From NCBI GenBank assembly GCA_949295905.1, contig CASFNA010000012.1:1-64000 (forward strand): 64,000 nt of DNA, written 5' to 3'. Of the stretch, positions 1 to 7,713 are shown in pieces (the stretch's first letter is position 1; each line of letters starts with the position of its first letter). Below the pieces are notes generated by a model. That model saw nothing but the letters and a program-made list of their open reading frames with translations. It was not told the origin of the DNA and made no database searches. The position numbers and the translations under genes were made by a program. Source of the stretch: an uncultured Prevotellaceae bacterium. Its GTDB lineage: Bacteria; Bacteroidota; Bacteroidia; Bacteroidales; Bacteroidaceae.

Positions 1-43
1 CCGCATTTTGCAAAATCATAAACAAATTAATCATTTAAGTAGT

Positions 44-388
44 ATGAATCAATACGAAACCGTTTTCATTTTGACTCCCGTTTTGTCTGATGAACAGATG
101 AAGGAAACGGTCGCAAAATTCAAGACTCTGCTTACCGACAAGGGTGCGGAAATCCTGAACGAAGAGACCTGGGGATTGAAGAAGATGGCTTACGCTATTC
201 AGAAGAAATCGACAGGTTTCTACTGCCTGCTCGAGTTCAAGGCTGAGCCGGAAGTTATCAAGACATTGGAGACAGGATACCGCCGCGACGAGAAGGTTAT
301 CCGCTTCATGACAGTTAAGCTCGACAAGTACGCCGTAGAGTACGCCGAGAAGAGAAGGAACAAATTAGCTAAAAAAGAGGAGGCATAA
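44..388 (+). CDS. rpsF: 30S ribosomal protein bS6
   Basis: bS6 binds 16S rRNA in the platform of the small subunit together with bS18. The 114-residue product starts [19 protein letters not shown], carries the family segment around [23 protein letters not shown] and ends in a basic/acidic tail ([12 protein letters not shown]). The ATG at 44 is preferred over an in-frame TTG at 8 because the family begins at this MxxYET motif. No Shine-Dalgarno sequence precedes it. It is first in the cluster rpsF-rpsR-rplI with a 3-nt gap to rpsR; any promoter lies upstream of the window. Identification is secure. Confidence 0.97.
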   Translation: MNQYETVFILTPVLSDEQMKETVAKFKTLLTDKGAEILNEETWGLKKMAYAIQKKSTGFYCLLEFKAEPEVIKTLETGYRRDEKVIRFMTVKLDKYAVEYAEKRRNKLAKKEEA

Positions 389-391
389 ACC

Positions 392-655
392 ATGGCAGAA
401 TCAGAAATCAGATATTTGACCCCTCCTTCGGTTGACACGAAGAGGAAGAAATACTGCCGTTTCAAGAAGAGCGGCATCAAGTACATCGACTACAAGGACC
501 CCGAGTTCCTTAAGAAGTTCTTGAACGAGCAGGGCAAAATCCTGCCCCGCCGCATCACCGGCACGTCTTTGAAGTATCAGCGCCGCGTGGCTCAGGCTGT
601 TAAGCGTGCACGCCAGATTGCGCTGCTTCCGTATGTAACTGACTTGTTGAAGTAA
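392..655 (+). CDS. rpsR: 30S ribosomal protein bS18
   Basis: This 87-residue protein is bS18, the platform partner of bS6. The core is visible in the segments [20 protein letters not shown] and [20 protein letters not shown], which hold the basic rRNA-binding helix. Length is typical. The start lies 12 nt after a GAGGAGG run formed by the last Lys-Glu-Glu-Ala codons of rpsF, an unusually good Shine-Dalgarno candidate for a Bacteroidota gene. It sits between rpsF and rplI on one probable transcript. Confidence 0.97.
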   Translation: MAESEIRYLTPPSVDTKRKKYCRFKKSGIKYIDYKDPEFLKKFLNEQGKILPRRITGTSLKYQRRVAQAVKRARQIALLPYVTDLLK

Positions 656-673
656 AAAGAAGGAGGATGCACG

Positions 674-1216
674 ATGGAAATAATACTGAAAGAAGACATT
701 ATCGGCTTGGGATTCAAGAACGATATAGTTACTGTTAAGGACGGTTACGGCCGCAACTATCTTATCCCCACAGGCAAGGGTGTCATCGCTTCGGCTTCTG
801 CAAAGAAGGTTTTGGCGGAGAACTTGAGGCAGCAGGCTCTCAAGCTGGCAGCCATCAAGGCCGAGGCCGAGAAGAAAGGCGAGGCTCTGAAGGACGTTGC
901 CCTCGTAATACCCGTGAAGGTCAGCGCAAACGGCGTTGCTTACGGAGCTGTTACCGCGGCTACCGTTGCAGCCGAGTTGCAGGCTAAGGGCTTCGACATC
1001 GACCGCAAAATCGTCACCATGCACGACGCTAAGAAGGTGGGCGACTATGTCGCTACCGTTCACTTCCACAAGGAAGTGCTTGTAGAAGTGCCTGTAAAGG
1101 TAGTTGCTGAAGGCACCGACAAGGCAGAGGAAGCACCCAAGGCGGAGGAAGCTCCGGCCGAGGCTCCTGTTTCAGAAGAGGCTCCCAAGGCTGAAGAAGC
1201 TCCCGTAGCAGAGTAA
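674..1216 (+). CDS. rplI: 50S ribosomal protein bL9 with acidic low-complexity tail
   Basis: bL9 binds 23S rRNA near the L1 stalk and extends from the large subunit. The N-domain signature is clear (MEIILKEDIIGLGFKNDIVTVKDGYGRNYLIP), followed by the connecting helix and the C-domain. The protein has 180 residues against about 148 for a typical bL9. The excess is a C-terminal tail from about residue 150 made of repeated EEAPKAEEAP-type units. An AAGGAGG sits 7 nt before the ATG, a textbook Shine-Dalgarno spacing that is rare in this phylum. A strong terminator follows, so the gene ends the operon. Confidence 0.97.
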   Translation: MEIILKEDIIGLGFKNDIVTVKDGYGRNYLIPTGKGVIASASAKKVLAENLRQQALKLAAIKAEAEKKGEALKDVALVIPVKVSANGVAYGAVTAATVAAELQAKGFDIDRKIVTMHDAKKVGDYVATVHFHKEVLVEVPVKVVAEGTDKAEEAPKAEEAPAEAPVSEEAPKAEEAPVAE

Positions 1217-1250
1217 TTTTTGCCCTGTAAAGCAAGTTTATTATACACGT

Positions 1251-1288
1251 CCCCGACGGCACGCTGTGCTGTCGGGGATTATTGTTTT
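1251..1288 (+). terminator. Rho-independent terminator of the rpsF-rpsR-rplI operon
   Basis: A 12-bp stem (CCCCGACGGCAC paired with GTGCTGTCGGGG, one G-U) with a 3-nt loop is followed by ATTATTGTTTTT. It lies 35 nt after the rplI stop codon. Confidence 0.9.
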
Positions 1289-1400
1289 TGTATATTTAAA
1301 GCCGGGATTTGTGGCTTGTTTTAAGTTAAAACGCTATCTTTGGATAAAATAGGCTGCGCTTCGGAAATGAAAATAAAACCTCGTTTAACTCGTTTTTATT

Positions 1401-1430
1401 TTGCATTTCGCTCGGCTTGCACTATCTTTG
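1401..1430 (+). promoter_or_regulatory. Bacteroidota promoter for the regulator/barrel pair
   Basis: TATCTTTG at 1423-1430 matches the -7 box TAnnTTTG. A TTG(C) about 19 nt upstream (1401) serves as the -33 element. The preceding 60 bp contain an imperfect dyad: GGAAATGAAAATAAAA near 1365-1380 mirrors TTTTATTTTGCATTTC near 1394-1409. Confidence 0.7.
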
Positions 1431-1457
1431 TAACGTATAAAGTATTTGTATCGACAC

Positions 1458-2342
1458 ATGAAAGCATATCTATCAATCATCGTTTTCGCTGTGCTGGCGT
1501 TGTCGTCGGTCGTTACCGGCACGGGCAACTATATCGACGCGAAGGAGCGTATAGCGTCAGACCTCAACCGTGCGCTCGTTCGTGCGCTGGCCGAAAAAGG
1601 CGGCGAGTGGGTGACGGAAGACACCGTGCGCGTCTGCCGGCAGCTCCAGGCGCAATCTACGGATGTCGTAGCCATGCTTATACGTGACGAGTGTTTTACC
1701 GAGAGCTTGTCAATCCCTGAGCTTCGCGGTATGTCTTACGTCTCGTTTGCCGTAGTTCCGCAGGGCGGAAAGGGAGCGTTCGAGTGGAATGATGCGGCCG
1801 GAGTGAGCGGCGACACCGTTCTCTTGAAGCCCGGTATGGCGCAGGCGGACGATGTGGAGGTGGCTTTCCGCGGCAATGCCGACTGCTCTTTTGCAACCGT
1901 GTTGGACTTGTCAGACCAGCGTTTGCCCGTCAGCCTGATGATTGCTGCCATGCTTTGGGGCGTATTGTCAATACTTTATATGCGGAGACATGGCGCAAAC
2001 CGCATGACGAAAGCATACGGAATAGCAATCGGCGGATTACGTTTTGACGATTCGCTCAACGCCTTTTACAATGCTGGAAACGAAGAGATGCGTTTCACTC
2101 CGATGCAACACGAGCTGATGCGGATGTTCTTCCGCGCCGACGGGCACAAGCTGTCGAAGGACGAAATCTGCTCCGCGCTGTGGCCGGGCAAGCCTGATGC
2201 CAGCGAGACTCTTTACACCTTAATCCGCCGATTGAAGCAAGTCATAGAGCCGAATACCGGCATCAGGATTGAGTCCGAGCGCGGAAGAGCGTACAGGCTG
2301 ACGGCAGATGTCAGCCAAATGTCAGGAAGTTGTCAGCAATAA
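1458..2342 (+). CDS. membrane-anchored winged-helix transcriptional regulator
   Basis: The 294-residue protein has an N-terminal hydrophobic segment (about 5-20), a roughly 135-residue presumed periplasmic region, a second membrane segment (about 157-175, LPVSLMIAAMLWGVLSILYM) and a C-terminal OmpR-type winged helix (about 207-283, FTPMQHELMRMFF...ALWPGKPDASETLYTLIRRLKQVI...GRAYRL). The layout resembles ToxR/CadC but with the DNA-binding domain at the C-terminus. This is a one-component membrane regulator that probably senses an envelope signal and binds DNA from the membrane. ATG at 1458 is chosen over an in-frame TTG at 1446 because it gives a Lys-led hydrophobic N-terminus. The outer-membrane barrel gene follows after 51 nt and is the obvious candidate target. 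The inducer is unknown. Confidence 0.82.
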   Translation: MKAYLSIIVFAVLALSSVVTGTGNYIDAKERIASDLNRALVRALAEKGGEWVTEDTVRVCRQLQAQSTDVVAMLIRDECFTESLSIPELRGMSYVSFAVVPQGGKGAFEWNDAAGVSGDTVLLKPGMAQADDVEVAFRGNADCSFATVLDLSDQRLPVSLMIAAMLWGVLSILYMRRHGANRMTKAYGIAIGGLRFDDSLNAFYNAGNEEMRFTPMQHELMRMFFRADGHKLSKDEICSALWPGKPDASETLYTLIRRLKQVIEPNTGIRIESERGRAYRLTADVSQMSGSCQQ

Positions 2343-2369
2343 AATGGCCGGTTAACTGCGTCAGTCTCT

Positions 2370-2377
2370 TACTTTTG
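2370..2377 (+). promoter_or_regulatory. -7 box before the outer-membrane barrel gene
   Basis: TACTTTTG fits TAnnTTTG and lies 16 nt before the ATG at 2394, implying a leader of roughly 10 nt. The -33 position is weak (GTTAACTG), which would suit an activator-dependent promoter. Confidence 0.55.
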
Positions 2378-2393
2378 CACGAAAAAGCAAAAG

Positions 2394-4484
2394 ATGAAGG
2401 GACTGTTTTTATTTTCATTGTACATCATTCTGCCATTATCCGTAATGGCACAGACCAAAGGAGACAAGGTTAATGACGGCAAGGCGGCAAGCGACACGGT
2501 GTCGTTAAAAGAGGTTGTGGTGAAGGGCGAGCGCGTAATGAACCGCGACAACACCCTCCGCCTGCTGCCCACGCAGGAGCAGAAGGAGGTTTCTACCACC
2601 GGCTACGGCCTGCTTTCGCGCCTCGCTTTGCCGTATGTCACGGTGGACGAGGTGGCCAAGAGCATCACCGTGCCGCCCAACATGGGGCAGCTCCAGGTGC
2701 GCATCAATGGCATAGTGGCCGACAGGCGCGACCTGACCGCGCTCGACCCGAAGACCGTCAGGTCGGTTGACTTCATCCAAAACCCGGGCGTCCGCTACGG
2801 CCAAGGCGTCACATTTGTAGTCAACATCGTTACAAGCAAGCCCGAATTTGGCTACACCGTCGGCGCGGAACTTATGCAGACGCTCACCTCGGAGCGTACC
2901 AACGGCGAGGCGTTTGCCAAGCTGAACCATGGGAAAAGCGAGCTTGGCGTACACTATTCGTTCGGTTTCGTCGACATGAAGAAGCAGGAATACGAGGAGA
3001 CGGCCGACTACCTGATGCCCGACAATTCCACTTATACAATACAGCGCACGGACAACGACTGGTGCAGACGTAACATAACGCACGACCTGCAACTGCAATA
3101 CAGCCTGGCCGACACGTCGCGCTACACCCTGCAAGCAACCCTCGGCGGCACGCTCTCACGCATACCGCGCGACACGAGGACGCGCACCGAGACGCAGGGC
3201 GGCGTGAGCGAGGCGTTTTCAATAGGCTCTACGGATGATACCAAGGCTGCCATGGCCGACATGTATTTCAACTACAACCTGACGAAACGCCAGAGCCTTA
3301 CCGTCAACGCGAACGGAATTTACACGTCGTCTGCCTACGATTACACCTACGGCGGCACGTCGTCCTACGCCTACACGTCGCGGAGCACGGTGCGCACGCT
3401 CTTCGCCGAGGCTATATACGAGAACCGCCTGCGCCCTTTCACCCTGTCGGCCGGGCTGACGTTCGACCATAACCACAGCGGCATAACCTACCGCGGAGAC
3501 ACCGATGCGGACAACAACATACTTACGCAGAGCCTCTACGCCTTCGCGCAGGTTAAGGGACAGCTGGCCGGCCTGTCATATACAGCAGGAACGGGCGTCA
3601 GCTACCTGCACTACCGTCAGGGCGCGGAGCGTTACAGCTACTGGCTGTGGCGGCCCGAGGTGCAGCTTTCTTGGGCGCCGTGGCGCCCGTTCCGGCTGAA
3701 CTACAACCTGCAAATGAGGCAGGAGGCACCGCGCCTTGCCTACCTCGGCGACGCCGTGGTGAGGAACAATGCGATGGAACTGACCGTCGGCAACCCCGAC
3801 ATCCATCCCAACAAAGTCATTGAGCAGACGCTTACCGCGTCGCTTCAGTTGCCGTCGTTATATACTTCTGTGTCAACGCATTACCGCTCTCATATAAATA
3901 CATGGATGCAGAAGATAGAGCGCATCGCCACAGACGACGGCGGCGCATACTTCCTGTTTACGCGCGCAAACCAGCGGCGCATCAGCATGTTCTACGTTGA
4001 CAACTACACCCGTTACGACCTTCTGCCCGGCAAACTCTCGCTCATGTTCTTTGGCGGACTGTACCGCTGCTTCAATTACGGCGACGATTACACTCACAGT
4101 TCGTCCGCCTTCAACTGGGGTGCAGGTGCCGACGCGTACCTCGGCCGCCTGTCTCTGTCGGCCCATGTGGACAACGGCTGGAGCTTCCTCGAGGGCGAGA
4201 CCAAGGGCATAGGTACGTATGCCTGGTATCTTACGGCGGCTTACCGCATCGGCAATTTCAACGTTTCGCTCTATTGGCAGCACTGTTTCCAGAACCGCGT
4301 TGAGACCAACCACTCCGAACTGCTTAACCTCTATGTGCACAAAAAGCAGCGCATGTACAGCGGCGACATGGGCAACATGCTCACCCTCAGCCTCTCGTGG
4401 CGGCTCTCGAAGGGGCGCGAGCGCAAGGCCGTAAGCCGCAATGCCGTGAAGCGCGGCGGCGACACGGGCATAATAAAGAACTGA
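2394..4484 (+). CDS. TonB-receptor-like outer-membrane beta-barrel protein
   Basis: The 696-residue product begins with a signal peptide (MKGLFLFSLYIILPLSVMAQ). A plug-like domain follows at about 40-165, including VSLKEVVVKGERV, VRINGIVADRRDL and the loop SVDFIQNPGVRYGQGVTFVVNIVT. A long barrel with alternating aromatic strands fills the rest and ends in ...LTLSLSWRLSKGRERKAV. This matches the outer-membrane beta-barrel/TonB-dependent receptor superfamily of Bacteroidota. No carboxypeptidase-like N-terminal domain and no SusD partner are present, so it is not a standard SusC. The upstream membrane-anchored regulator suggests signal-controlled expression. The ligand cannot be read from sequence. 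The final residues after the last strand are unusually basic and polar. Confidence 0.82.
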   Translation: MKGLFLFSLYIILPLSVMAQTKGDKVNDGKAASDTVSLKEVVVKGERVMNRDNTLRLLPTQEQKEVSTTGYGLLSRLALPYVTVDEVAKSITVPPNMGQLQVRINGIVADRRDLTALDPKTVRSVDFIQNPGVRYGQGVTFVVNIVTSKPEFGYTVGAELMQTLTSERTNGEAFAKLNHGKSELGVHYSFGFVDMKKQEYEETADYLMPDNSTYTIQRTDNDWCRRNITHDLQLQYSLADTSRYTLQATLGGTLSRIPRDTRTRTETQGGVSEAFSIGSTDDTKAAMADMYFNYNLTKRQSLTVNANGIYTSSAYDYTYGGTSSYAYTSRSTVRTLFAEAIYENRLRPFTLSAGLTFDHNHSGITYRGDTDADNNILTQSLYAFAQVKGQLAGLSYTAGTGVSYLHYRQGAERYSYWLWRPEVQLSWAPWRPFRLNYNLQMRQEAPRLAYLGDAVVRNNAMELTVGNPDIHPNKVIEQTLTASLQLPSLYTSVSTHYRSHINTWMQKIERIATDDGGAYFLFTRANQRRISMFYVDNYTRYDLLPGKLSLMFFGGLYRCFNYGDDYTHSSSAFNWGAGADAYLGRLSLSAHVDNGWSFLEGETKGIGTYAWYLTAAYRIGNFNVSLYWQHCFQNRVETNHSELLNLYVHKKQRMYSGDMGNMLTLSLSWRLSKGRERKAVSRNAVKRGGDTGIIKN

Positions 4485-4561
4485 AATGAATGAAAAATGA
4501 ATAATGAAGAATGAAAAATCAGCAAATGGCGATGAGGCTATTTATTATTGCAAGCCACGGC

Positions 4562-4662
4562 AATGTCGGCTTTTGGCCGTGACAAAGGCCGCAGATACAT
4601 ACAGTAAGAGCCGTCCATACGCCCAGTAAAGGCCGTCCAAACCACCCGTTTGGACGGCTCTT
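4562..4662 (+). repeat. 22-bp phased palindrome array A1 (5 units)
   Basis: Five degenerate 13-mers start at 4562, 4584, 4606, 4628 and 4650, exactly 22 bp apart: AATGTCGGCTTTT, AAAGGCCGCAGAT, AAGAGCCGTCCAT, AAAGGCCGTCCAA, TTGGACGGCTCTT. The family consensus is AAAGRC-S-GYCTTT. The array lies in the gap downstream of the barrel gene. Confidence 0.75.
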
Positions 4663-4667
4663 ATTTT
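4605..4667 (+). terminator. probable terminator built from array A1 units
   Basis: TAAGAGCCGTCCA (4605-4617) and TGGACGGCTCTTA (4651-4663) are perfect inverted repeats. Inside them GCCGTCCAAAC (4632-4642) pairs with GTTTGGACGGC (4648-4658) across a 5-nt loop, followed by TCTTATTTTA. The inner hairpin looks like a Rho-independent terminator for the regulator/barrel operon. Confidence 0.6.
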
Positions 4668-4714
4668 ATCGTTTGTAACTTATTGGTAATCAGTAGGTTA
4701 ACAATGCCGTTTCA

Positions 4715-4793
4715 AAAGGCCGTGTTTTACTGTCTGAAAGGTGGCCTTTCGTCTCCTCAAAGACGGCCTTTGGCAGGCTTGTTTGCCGTGTTT
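4715..4793 (+). repeat. 22-bp phased palindrome array A2 (4 units)
   Basis: Units start at 4715 (AAAGGCCGTGTTT), 4737 (AAAGGTGGCCTTT), 4759 (AAAGACGGCCTTT) and 4781 (GTTTGCCGTGTTT), again exactly 22 bp apart but out of phase with A1. Nothing protein-coding is apparent between 4485 and 4991. Confidence 0.75.
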
Positions 4794-4869
4794 CGCAAGG
4801 CAACGATATGTTTTGCTGCTAACGGGTAGTGCTTTTGCGTACATTAGTTAAAGATGTTCAACGGCATGA

Positions 4870-4898
4870 TTGTTTGTTGGAGAAAACCTGTATATTTG
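4870..4898 (+). promoter_or_regulatory. promoter for the DUF169 gene
   Basis: TATATTTG (4891-4898) is a perfect -7 box with TTG at 4870-4872, 18 nt upstream. The implied leader is about 90 nt and begins with a TGCTC/GAGCA hairpin (4903-4920) followed by GC-rich sequence. Confidence 0.7.
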
Positions 4899-4991
4899 CA
4901 GATGCTCCCCTAAAAGAGCACGTGCAAGGCGCGTGAAGGGTAGGGTACATCTGATATTGTGACATTTGTGACAGACTTAAACGACGTGACT

Positions 4992-5711
4992 ATGACGGTA
5001 AAAGATTTCATAACCAAGTACCGGGAGGCGTTCGGCGAGAGCGTGCCCCTGCCCGTAGCCTTCGGTTACAGTGACAAGGCGGCTGCGGAAGTGAGAAAAA
5101 TTCCGCGCTGCATGGTTGGCGCGATACGCAAGGTTTGCGACGGGCAGCCGCTTACTCTGTCGGCCGACAACGTGCTTTGCGGCGGCGGAAGCCTTTATAC
5201 AGCCTTCGCCCCGATACCCGGGCGCGTGCCTGGCTTTGTCTCTGAGGTGGAGCATTACAAGCAGACCAAGGAGCAGGTCATTGAGTATATAGACCGTCTG
5301 GGCATACGCCTGACGGAGAAGCCGTATCTCAACTTTATGCGACTTGACACTTTGGAAAGCCTTGACGGGGTGGAGGGTGTTCTCTTTTTCGCCACGCCCG
5401 ACGTGCTTTCAGGCCTGTGTTCATGGGTTTTCTATGACAACAACAGCGACGATGCCGTCAGCGTACGCTTCTCTTCGGGCTGTTGTAGCATCGTAACCTT
5501 CGCCGCGAAGGAGAACGCCGAGGGCGGCCGCCGGTGCTTCATCGGGATGCTTGACCCGTCGGCCCGTCCGCTCATACCGAAGGAAGAGTTGACATTCACC
5601 GTACCCATGTGCCGCTTCCGCGAGCTGACCGGCACGATGGAGCAGTCGGCCTTGTTCCAGAAAGCCTGGTCGGTAGTTAGGAGACGCATCAACGGGGAAA
5701 TACAGAAGTAA
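4992..5711 (+). CDS. DUF169 family protein
   Basis: This 239-residue soluble protein resembles the DUF169 family. Visible features are an N-terminal helical part (VKDFITKYREAFGE), the segment PRCMVGAIRKVCDGQPLTLSADNVLCGGG with three Cys, a central PYLNFMRLDTLESLDGVEGVLFFATPDVLSGL and a late SSGCCSIVTFA. The family's biochemical role is not established; the conserved Cys-rich segments could bind a metal or cluster (inference). ATG at 4992 is preferred to an in-frame GTG at 4959, whose extra 11 residues look non-native. It has its own promoter and a roughly 90-nt leader, and faces rubrerythrin convergently. Confidence 0.75.
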   Translation: MTVKDFITKYREAFGESVPLPVAFGYSDKAAAEVRKIPRCMVGAIRKVCDGQPLTLSADNVLCGGGSLYTAFAPIPGRVPGFVSEVEHYKQTKEQVIEYIDRLGIRLTEKPYLNFMRLDTLESLDGVEGVLFFATPDVLSGLCSWVFYDNNSDDAVSVRFSSGCCSIVTFAAKENAEGGRRCFIGMLDPSARPLIPKEELTFTVPMCRFRELTGTMEQSALFQKAWSVVRRRINGEIQK

Positions 5712-5727
5712 ACGGATACATAATCAT

Positions 5728-5784
5728 ATTGCCAAGATTTGCGCCGTGAAAATGCCGCCTTGGGCAAGGTGAAAGACTGCCTTT
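5728..5784 (+). repeat. 22-bp phased palindrome array E (3 units)
   Basis: Units start at 5728 (ATTGCCAAGATTT, weak), 5750 (AAATGCCGCCTTG) and 5772 (AAAGACTGCCTTT), exactly 22 bp apart. The array lies between the convergent DUF169 and rubrerythrin genes. Confidence 0.6.
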
Positions 5785-5800
5785 TGAAGTCAGATATAAC

Positions 5801-5835
5801 AAAAAAGGCGGCGTGACATTGCGTCACTCCGCCTT
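5801..5835 (-). terminator. terminator of the rubrerythrin gene
   Basis: AAGGCGGCGTGAC (5805-5817) pairs with GTCACTCCGCCTT (5823-5835) with one mismatch. Read on the minus strand the stem is followed by a T6 run. Confidence 0.85.
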
Positions 5836-5875
5836 GGTTTGTGTTTCAGCATGTTGTTGCTGATGTGCCTATTGA

Positions 5876-6415
5876 TTAATAATTCTCAGCCTTAATCTGG
5901 AAGAAGCTCTGCGGATGGTTGCATACGGGGCAGATTTTCGGAGCCTTCTTGCCGATTACGATGTGGCCGCAGTTAGCGCACTGCCAAATGCAGTCACCGT
6001 CTTTCGAGAATACCTTTTCCTCCTTTACGTTGCCGAGGAGCTTGCGGTAACGCTCTTCGTGAGCCTTCTCGATGGCTGCAACCATGCGGAACTTGGCTGC
6101 GATTTCCTTGAAGCCTTCCTCGTCGGCTTCCTTAGCCATACGGTCATACATGTCGGTCCACTCGAAGTTCTCGCCTGCTGCGGCTGCCTCAAGGTTGCTT
6201 GCTGTGTCCTTGATGTCGCCACCCTCAAGATACTTGAACCACAGTTTTGCGTGCTCTTTCTCGTTGCGTGCAGTCTCCTCGAAGATGTCTGCTATCTGCT
6301 CGTAGCCCTCTTTCCTTGCCTTAGAAGCAAAGTAGGTGTACTTGTTGCGTGCCTGTGACTCGCCTGCAAATGCTTCTTGCAGGTTCTTTTCTGTCTTTGT
6401 TCCTTTCAGTTCCAT
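5876..6415 (-). CDS. rbr: rubrerythrin
   Basis: Rubrerythrin reduces hydrogen peroxide in the cytoplasm of anaerobes. It has an N-terminal ferritin-like four-helix bundle with a diiron site and a C-terminal rubredoxin domain. Both are present: the ferritin ligands E19 (GESQARNKY), E52/H55 (NEKEH) and E116/H119 (IEKAHE), and the rubredoxin pairs C146-xx-C149 and C162-xx-C165. At 179 residues it is slightly shorter than the common 190. It is transcribed from its own promoter and terminated separately, so it appears monocistronic. It fits the anaerobic or microaerophilic lifestyle suggested by the rest of the window. Confidence 0.96.
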   Translation of the reverse strand: MELKGTKTEKNLQEAFAGESQARNKYTYFASKARKEGYEQIADIFEETARNEKEHAKLWFKYLEGGDIKDTASNLEAAAAGENFEWTDMYDRMAKEADEEGFKEIAAKFRMVAAIEKAHEERYRKLLGNVKEEKVFSKDGDCIWQCANCGHIVIGKKAPKICPVCNHPQSFFQIKAENY

Positions 6416-6470
6416 AATGTTATAAATTTTAATTTGATTGTTTTGATGATTTCGTTTGCTAAACTATCTG

Positions 6471-6501
6471 CAAAGATAAGTATTTAATTGAACGGGTGCA
6501 A
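6471..6501 (-). promoter_or_regulatory. promoter of rubrerythrin
   Basis: On the minus strand TATCTTTG (6478 to 6471) is a perfect -7 box and TTG (6501 to 6499) lies 20 nt upstream. The leader would be about 50 nt. Confidence 0.75.
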
Positions 6502-6520
6502 GTTAATTGTGCTTTTTTAA

Positions 6521-7585
6521 TTAAATAGTAATCTCTCCGCAGATAGGGCGGCTCATGAGGTTTCTTACAATCTTGTTGTCTGTATAGTTGCCTTGCAGGC
6601 ACATAAGTTTGGTAACGGCGCATTCTACGGTGCTGTCATATCCGCTGATTACGCCTGTGCTTTTGAGTCGGTACCCGGTGTCGTATCGGTTCATCTCCAC
6701 CGTCCCTGCGAGGCACTGGCTTATGTTTACTATTGTTATTCCGCGGAGGCTGGCCTGTTGCAGTATCCTTGTCAGCCAAGAGCTTTTCGGTGCGTTGCCG
6801 CTGCCGAAGCTCCGCATTACGATGGAACGCAGCTCTGGGGCGTCGAGTACGTGCCGTATGATGTTTTCTTGCAGACCAGGGAATAGGGAGAACACTACGA
6901 CATTTGGGTCGATTGCAGTATGCGGAATCATTGGTTTGCTGAAGTCGGGTTTAAGTATGTATTCCTCATGGTATACTATGTTCACTCCGGCTTCGGCAAG
7001 GTGTGGAAAATTGAACGACTCAAAGGCGTTGAAGCCGTCTGCGTTGCTTTTGGTTGCCCTGTTGCCCCTTAACAGTTTCCCGCTGAAGTATATGCACACC
7101 TCAGGAACGATGGCCGTGCCGTCTTCGTGTACAGCAGATGCAATCTCGATGCTTGTTATAAGATTTTCCTTTCCGTCGGTGCGCAGCTGATTGATGGGCA
7201 ACTGGCTACCGGTGAGAATGACAGGTTTTGTAAGGTTTTCAAGCATGAACGACAGGGCGGAAGCCGTATAGGCCATGGTGTCGGTGCCGTGGAGTATTAC
7301 GAAGCCGTCGTACATGTCGTATCTTTCGGATATAATCCTTACCAATTGTGACCACAGTCTTGGCGACATGTCACTCGAGTCGATAGGTTGTGTGAACTGG
7401 TAAGTCTCGATACCCGTCTTCAGCATGTTGAATTCGGGCATACAGCTGACCAGATGGTTCATATCGAGAGGTTCAAGTACGCCAGTTACCGGGTTTTTCC
7501 CCATGCCGATGGTTCCGCCTGTATAAATCAGCAACACGCGGTTCGTTTTATTTATTGCGGATGTTGAATTGACTAAAGTGGGCAT
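6521..7585 (-). CDS. ansA: type I (cytoplasmic) L-asparaginase
   Basis: The enzyme hydrolyses asparagine to aspartate and ammonia. Both catalytic-threonine motifs are visible: YTGGTIGM near residues 21-28 and LHGTDTMAYTAS further on. There is no signal peptide, which with the 354-residue length points to the cytoplasmic AnsA class rather than the periplasmic AnsB class. It lies upstream of rubrerythrin on the same strand, but rubrerythrin has its own promoter. A divergent promoter region separates it from uxaC. No obvious terminator was seen directly downstream. Confidence 0.93.
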   Translation of the reverse strand: MPTLVNSTSAINKTNRVLLIYTGGTIGMGKNPVTGVLEPLDMNHLVSCMPEFNMLKTGIETYQFTQPIDSSDMSPRLWSQLVRIISERYDMYDGFVILHGTDTMAYTASALSFMLENLTKPVILTGSQLPINQLRTDGKENLITSIEIASAVHEDGTAIVPEVCIYFSGKLLRGNRATKSNADGFNAFESFNFPHLAEAGVNIVYHEEYILKPDFSKPMIPHTAIDPNVVVFSLFPGLQENIIRHVLDAPELRSIVMRSFGSGNAPKSSWLTRILQQASLRGITIVNISQCLAGTVEMNRYDTGYRLKSTGVISGYDSTVECAVTKLMCLQGNYTDNKIVRNLMSRPICGEITI

Positions 7586-7607
7586 AGTTTATGTTTTTTA
7601 TTTTGTG

Positions 7608-7638
7608 CAAATATAGTTTAAATTAAGATGAAATCAAA
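7608..7638 (-). promoter_or_regulatory. promoter of ansA
   Basis: Minus-strand TATATTTG (7615 to 7608) with TTTG (7638 to 7635) 19 nt upstream is a full match to the Bacteroidota promoter grammar. Confidence 0.75.
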
Positions 7639-7648
7639 AAAAATGCTG

Positions 7649-7656
7649 TATATTTG
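7649..7656 (+). promoter_or_regulatory. -7 box of uxaC
   Basis: TATATTTG fits the -7 consensus. No good -33 TTTG is seen at the usual distance, so an activator may be needed. It is divergent from the ansA promoter with about 33 bp between the two -7 boxes. Confidence 0.6.
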
Positions 7657-7713
7657 CATAAATAAAAAGAATGAACTACAAATTGTAATTAACTATTTAA
7701 AGAAAACAAAGAC

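Noticed and set aside
401-1069. 222-codon open frame opposite rpsR/rplI
   Set aside because: Entirely antisense to two ribosomal protein genes and lacking any family signal.
4959-4991. GTG start extending the DUF169 protein by 11 residues
   Set aside because: The extension has no family similarity, whereas ATG 4992 starts at the family-like VKDFI segment.
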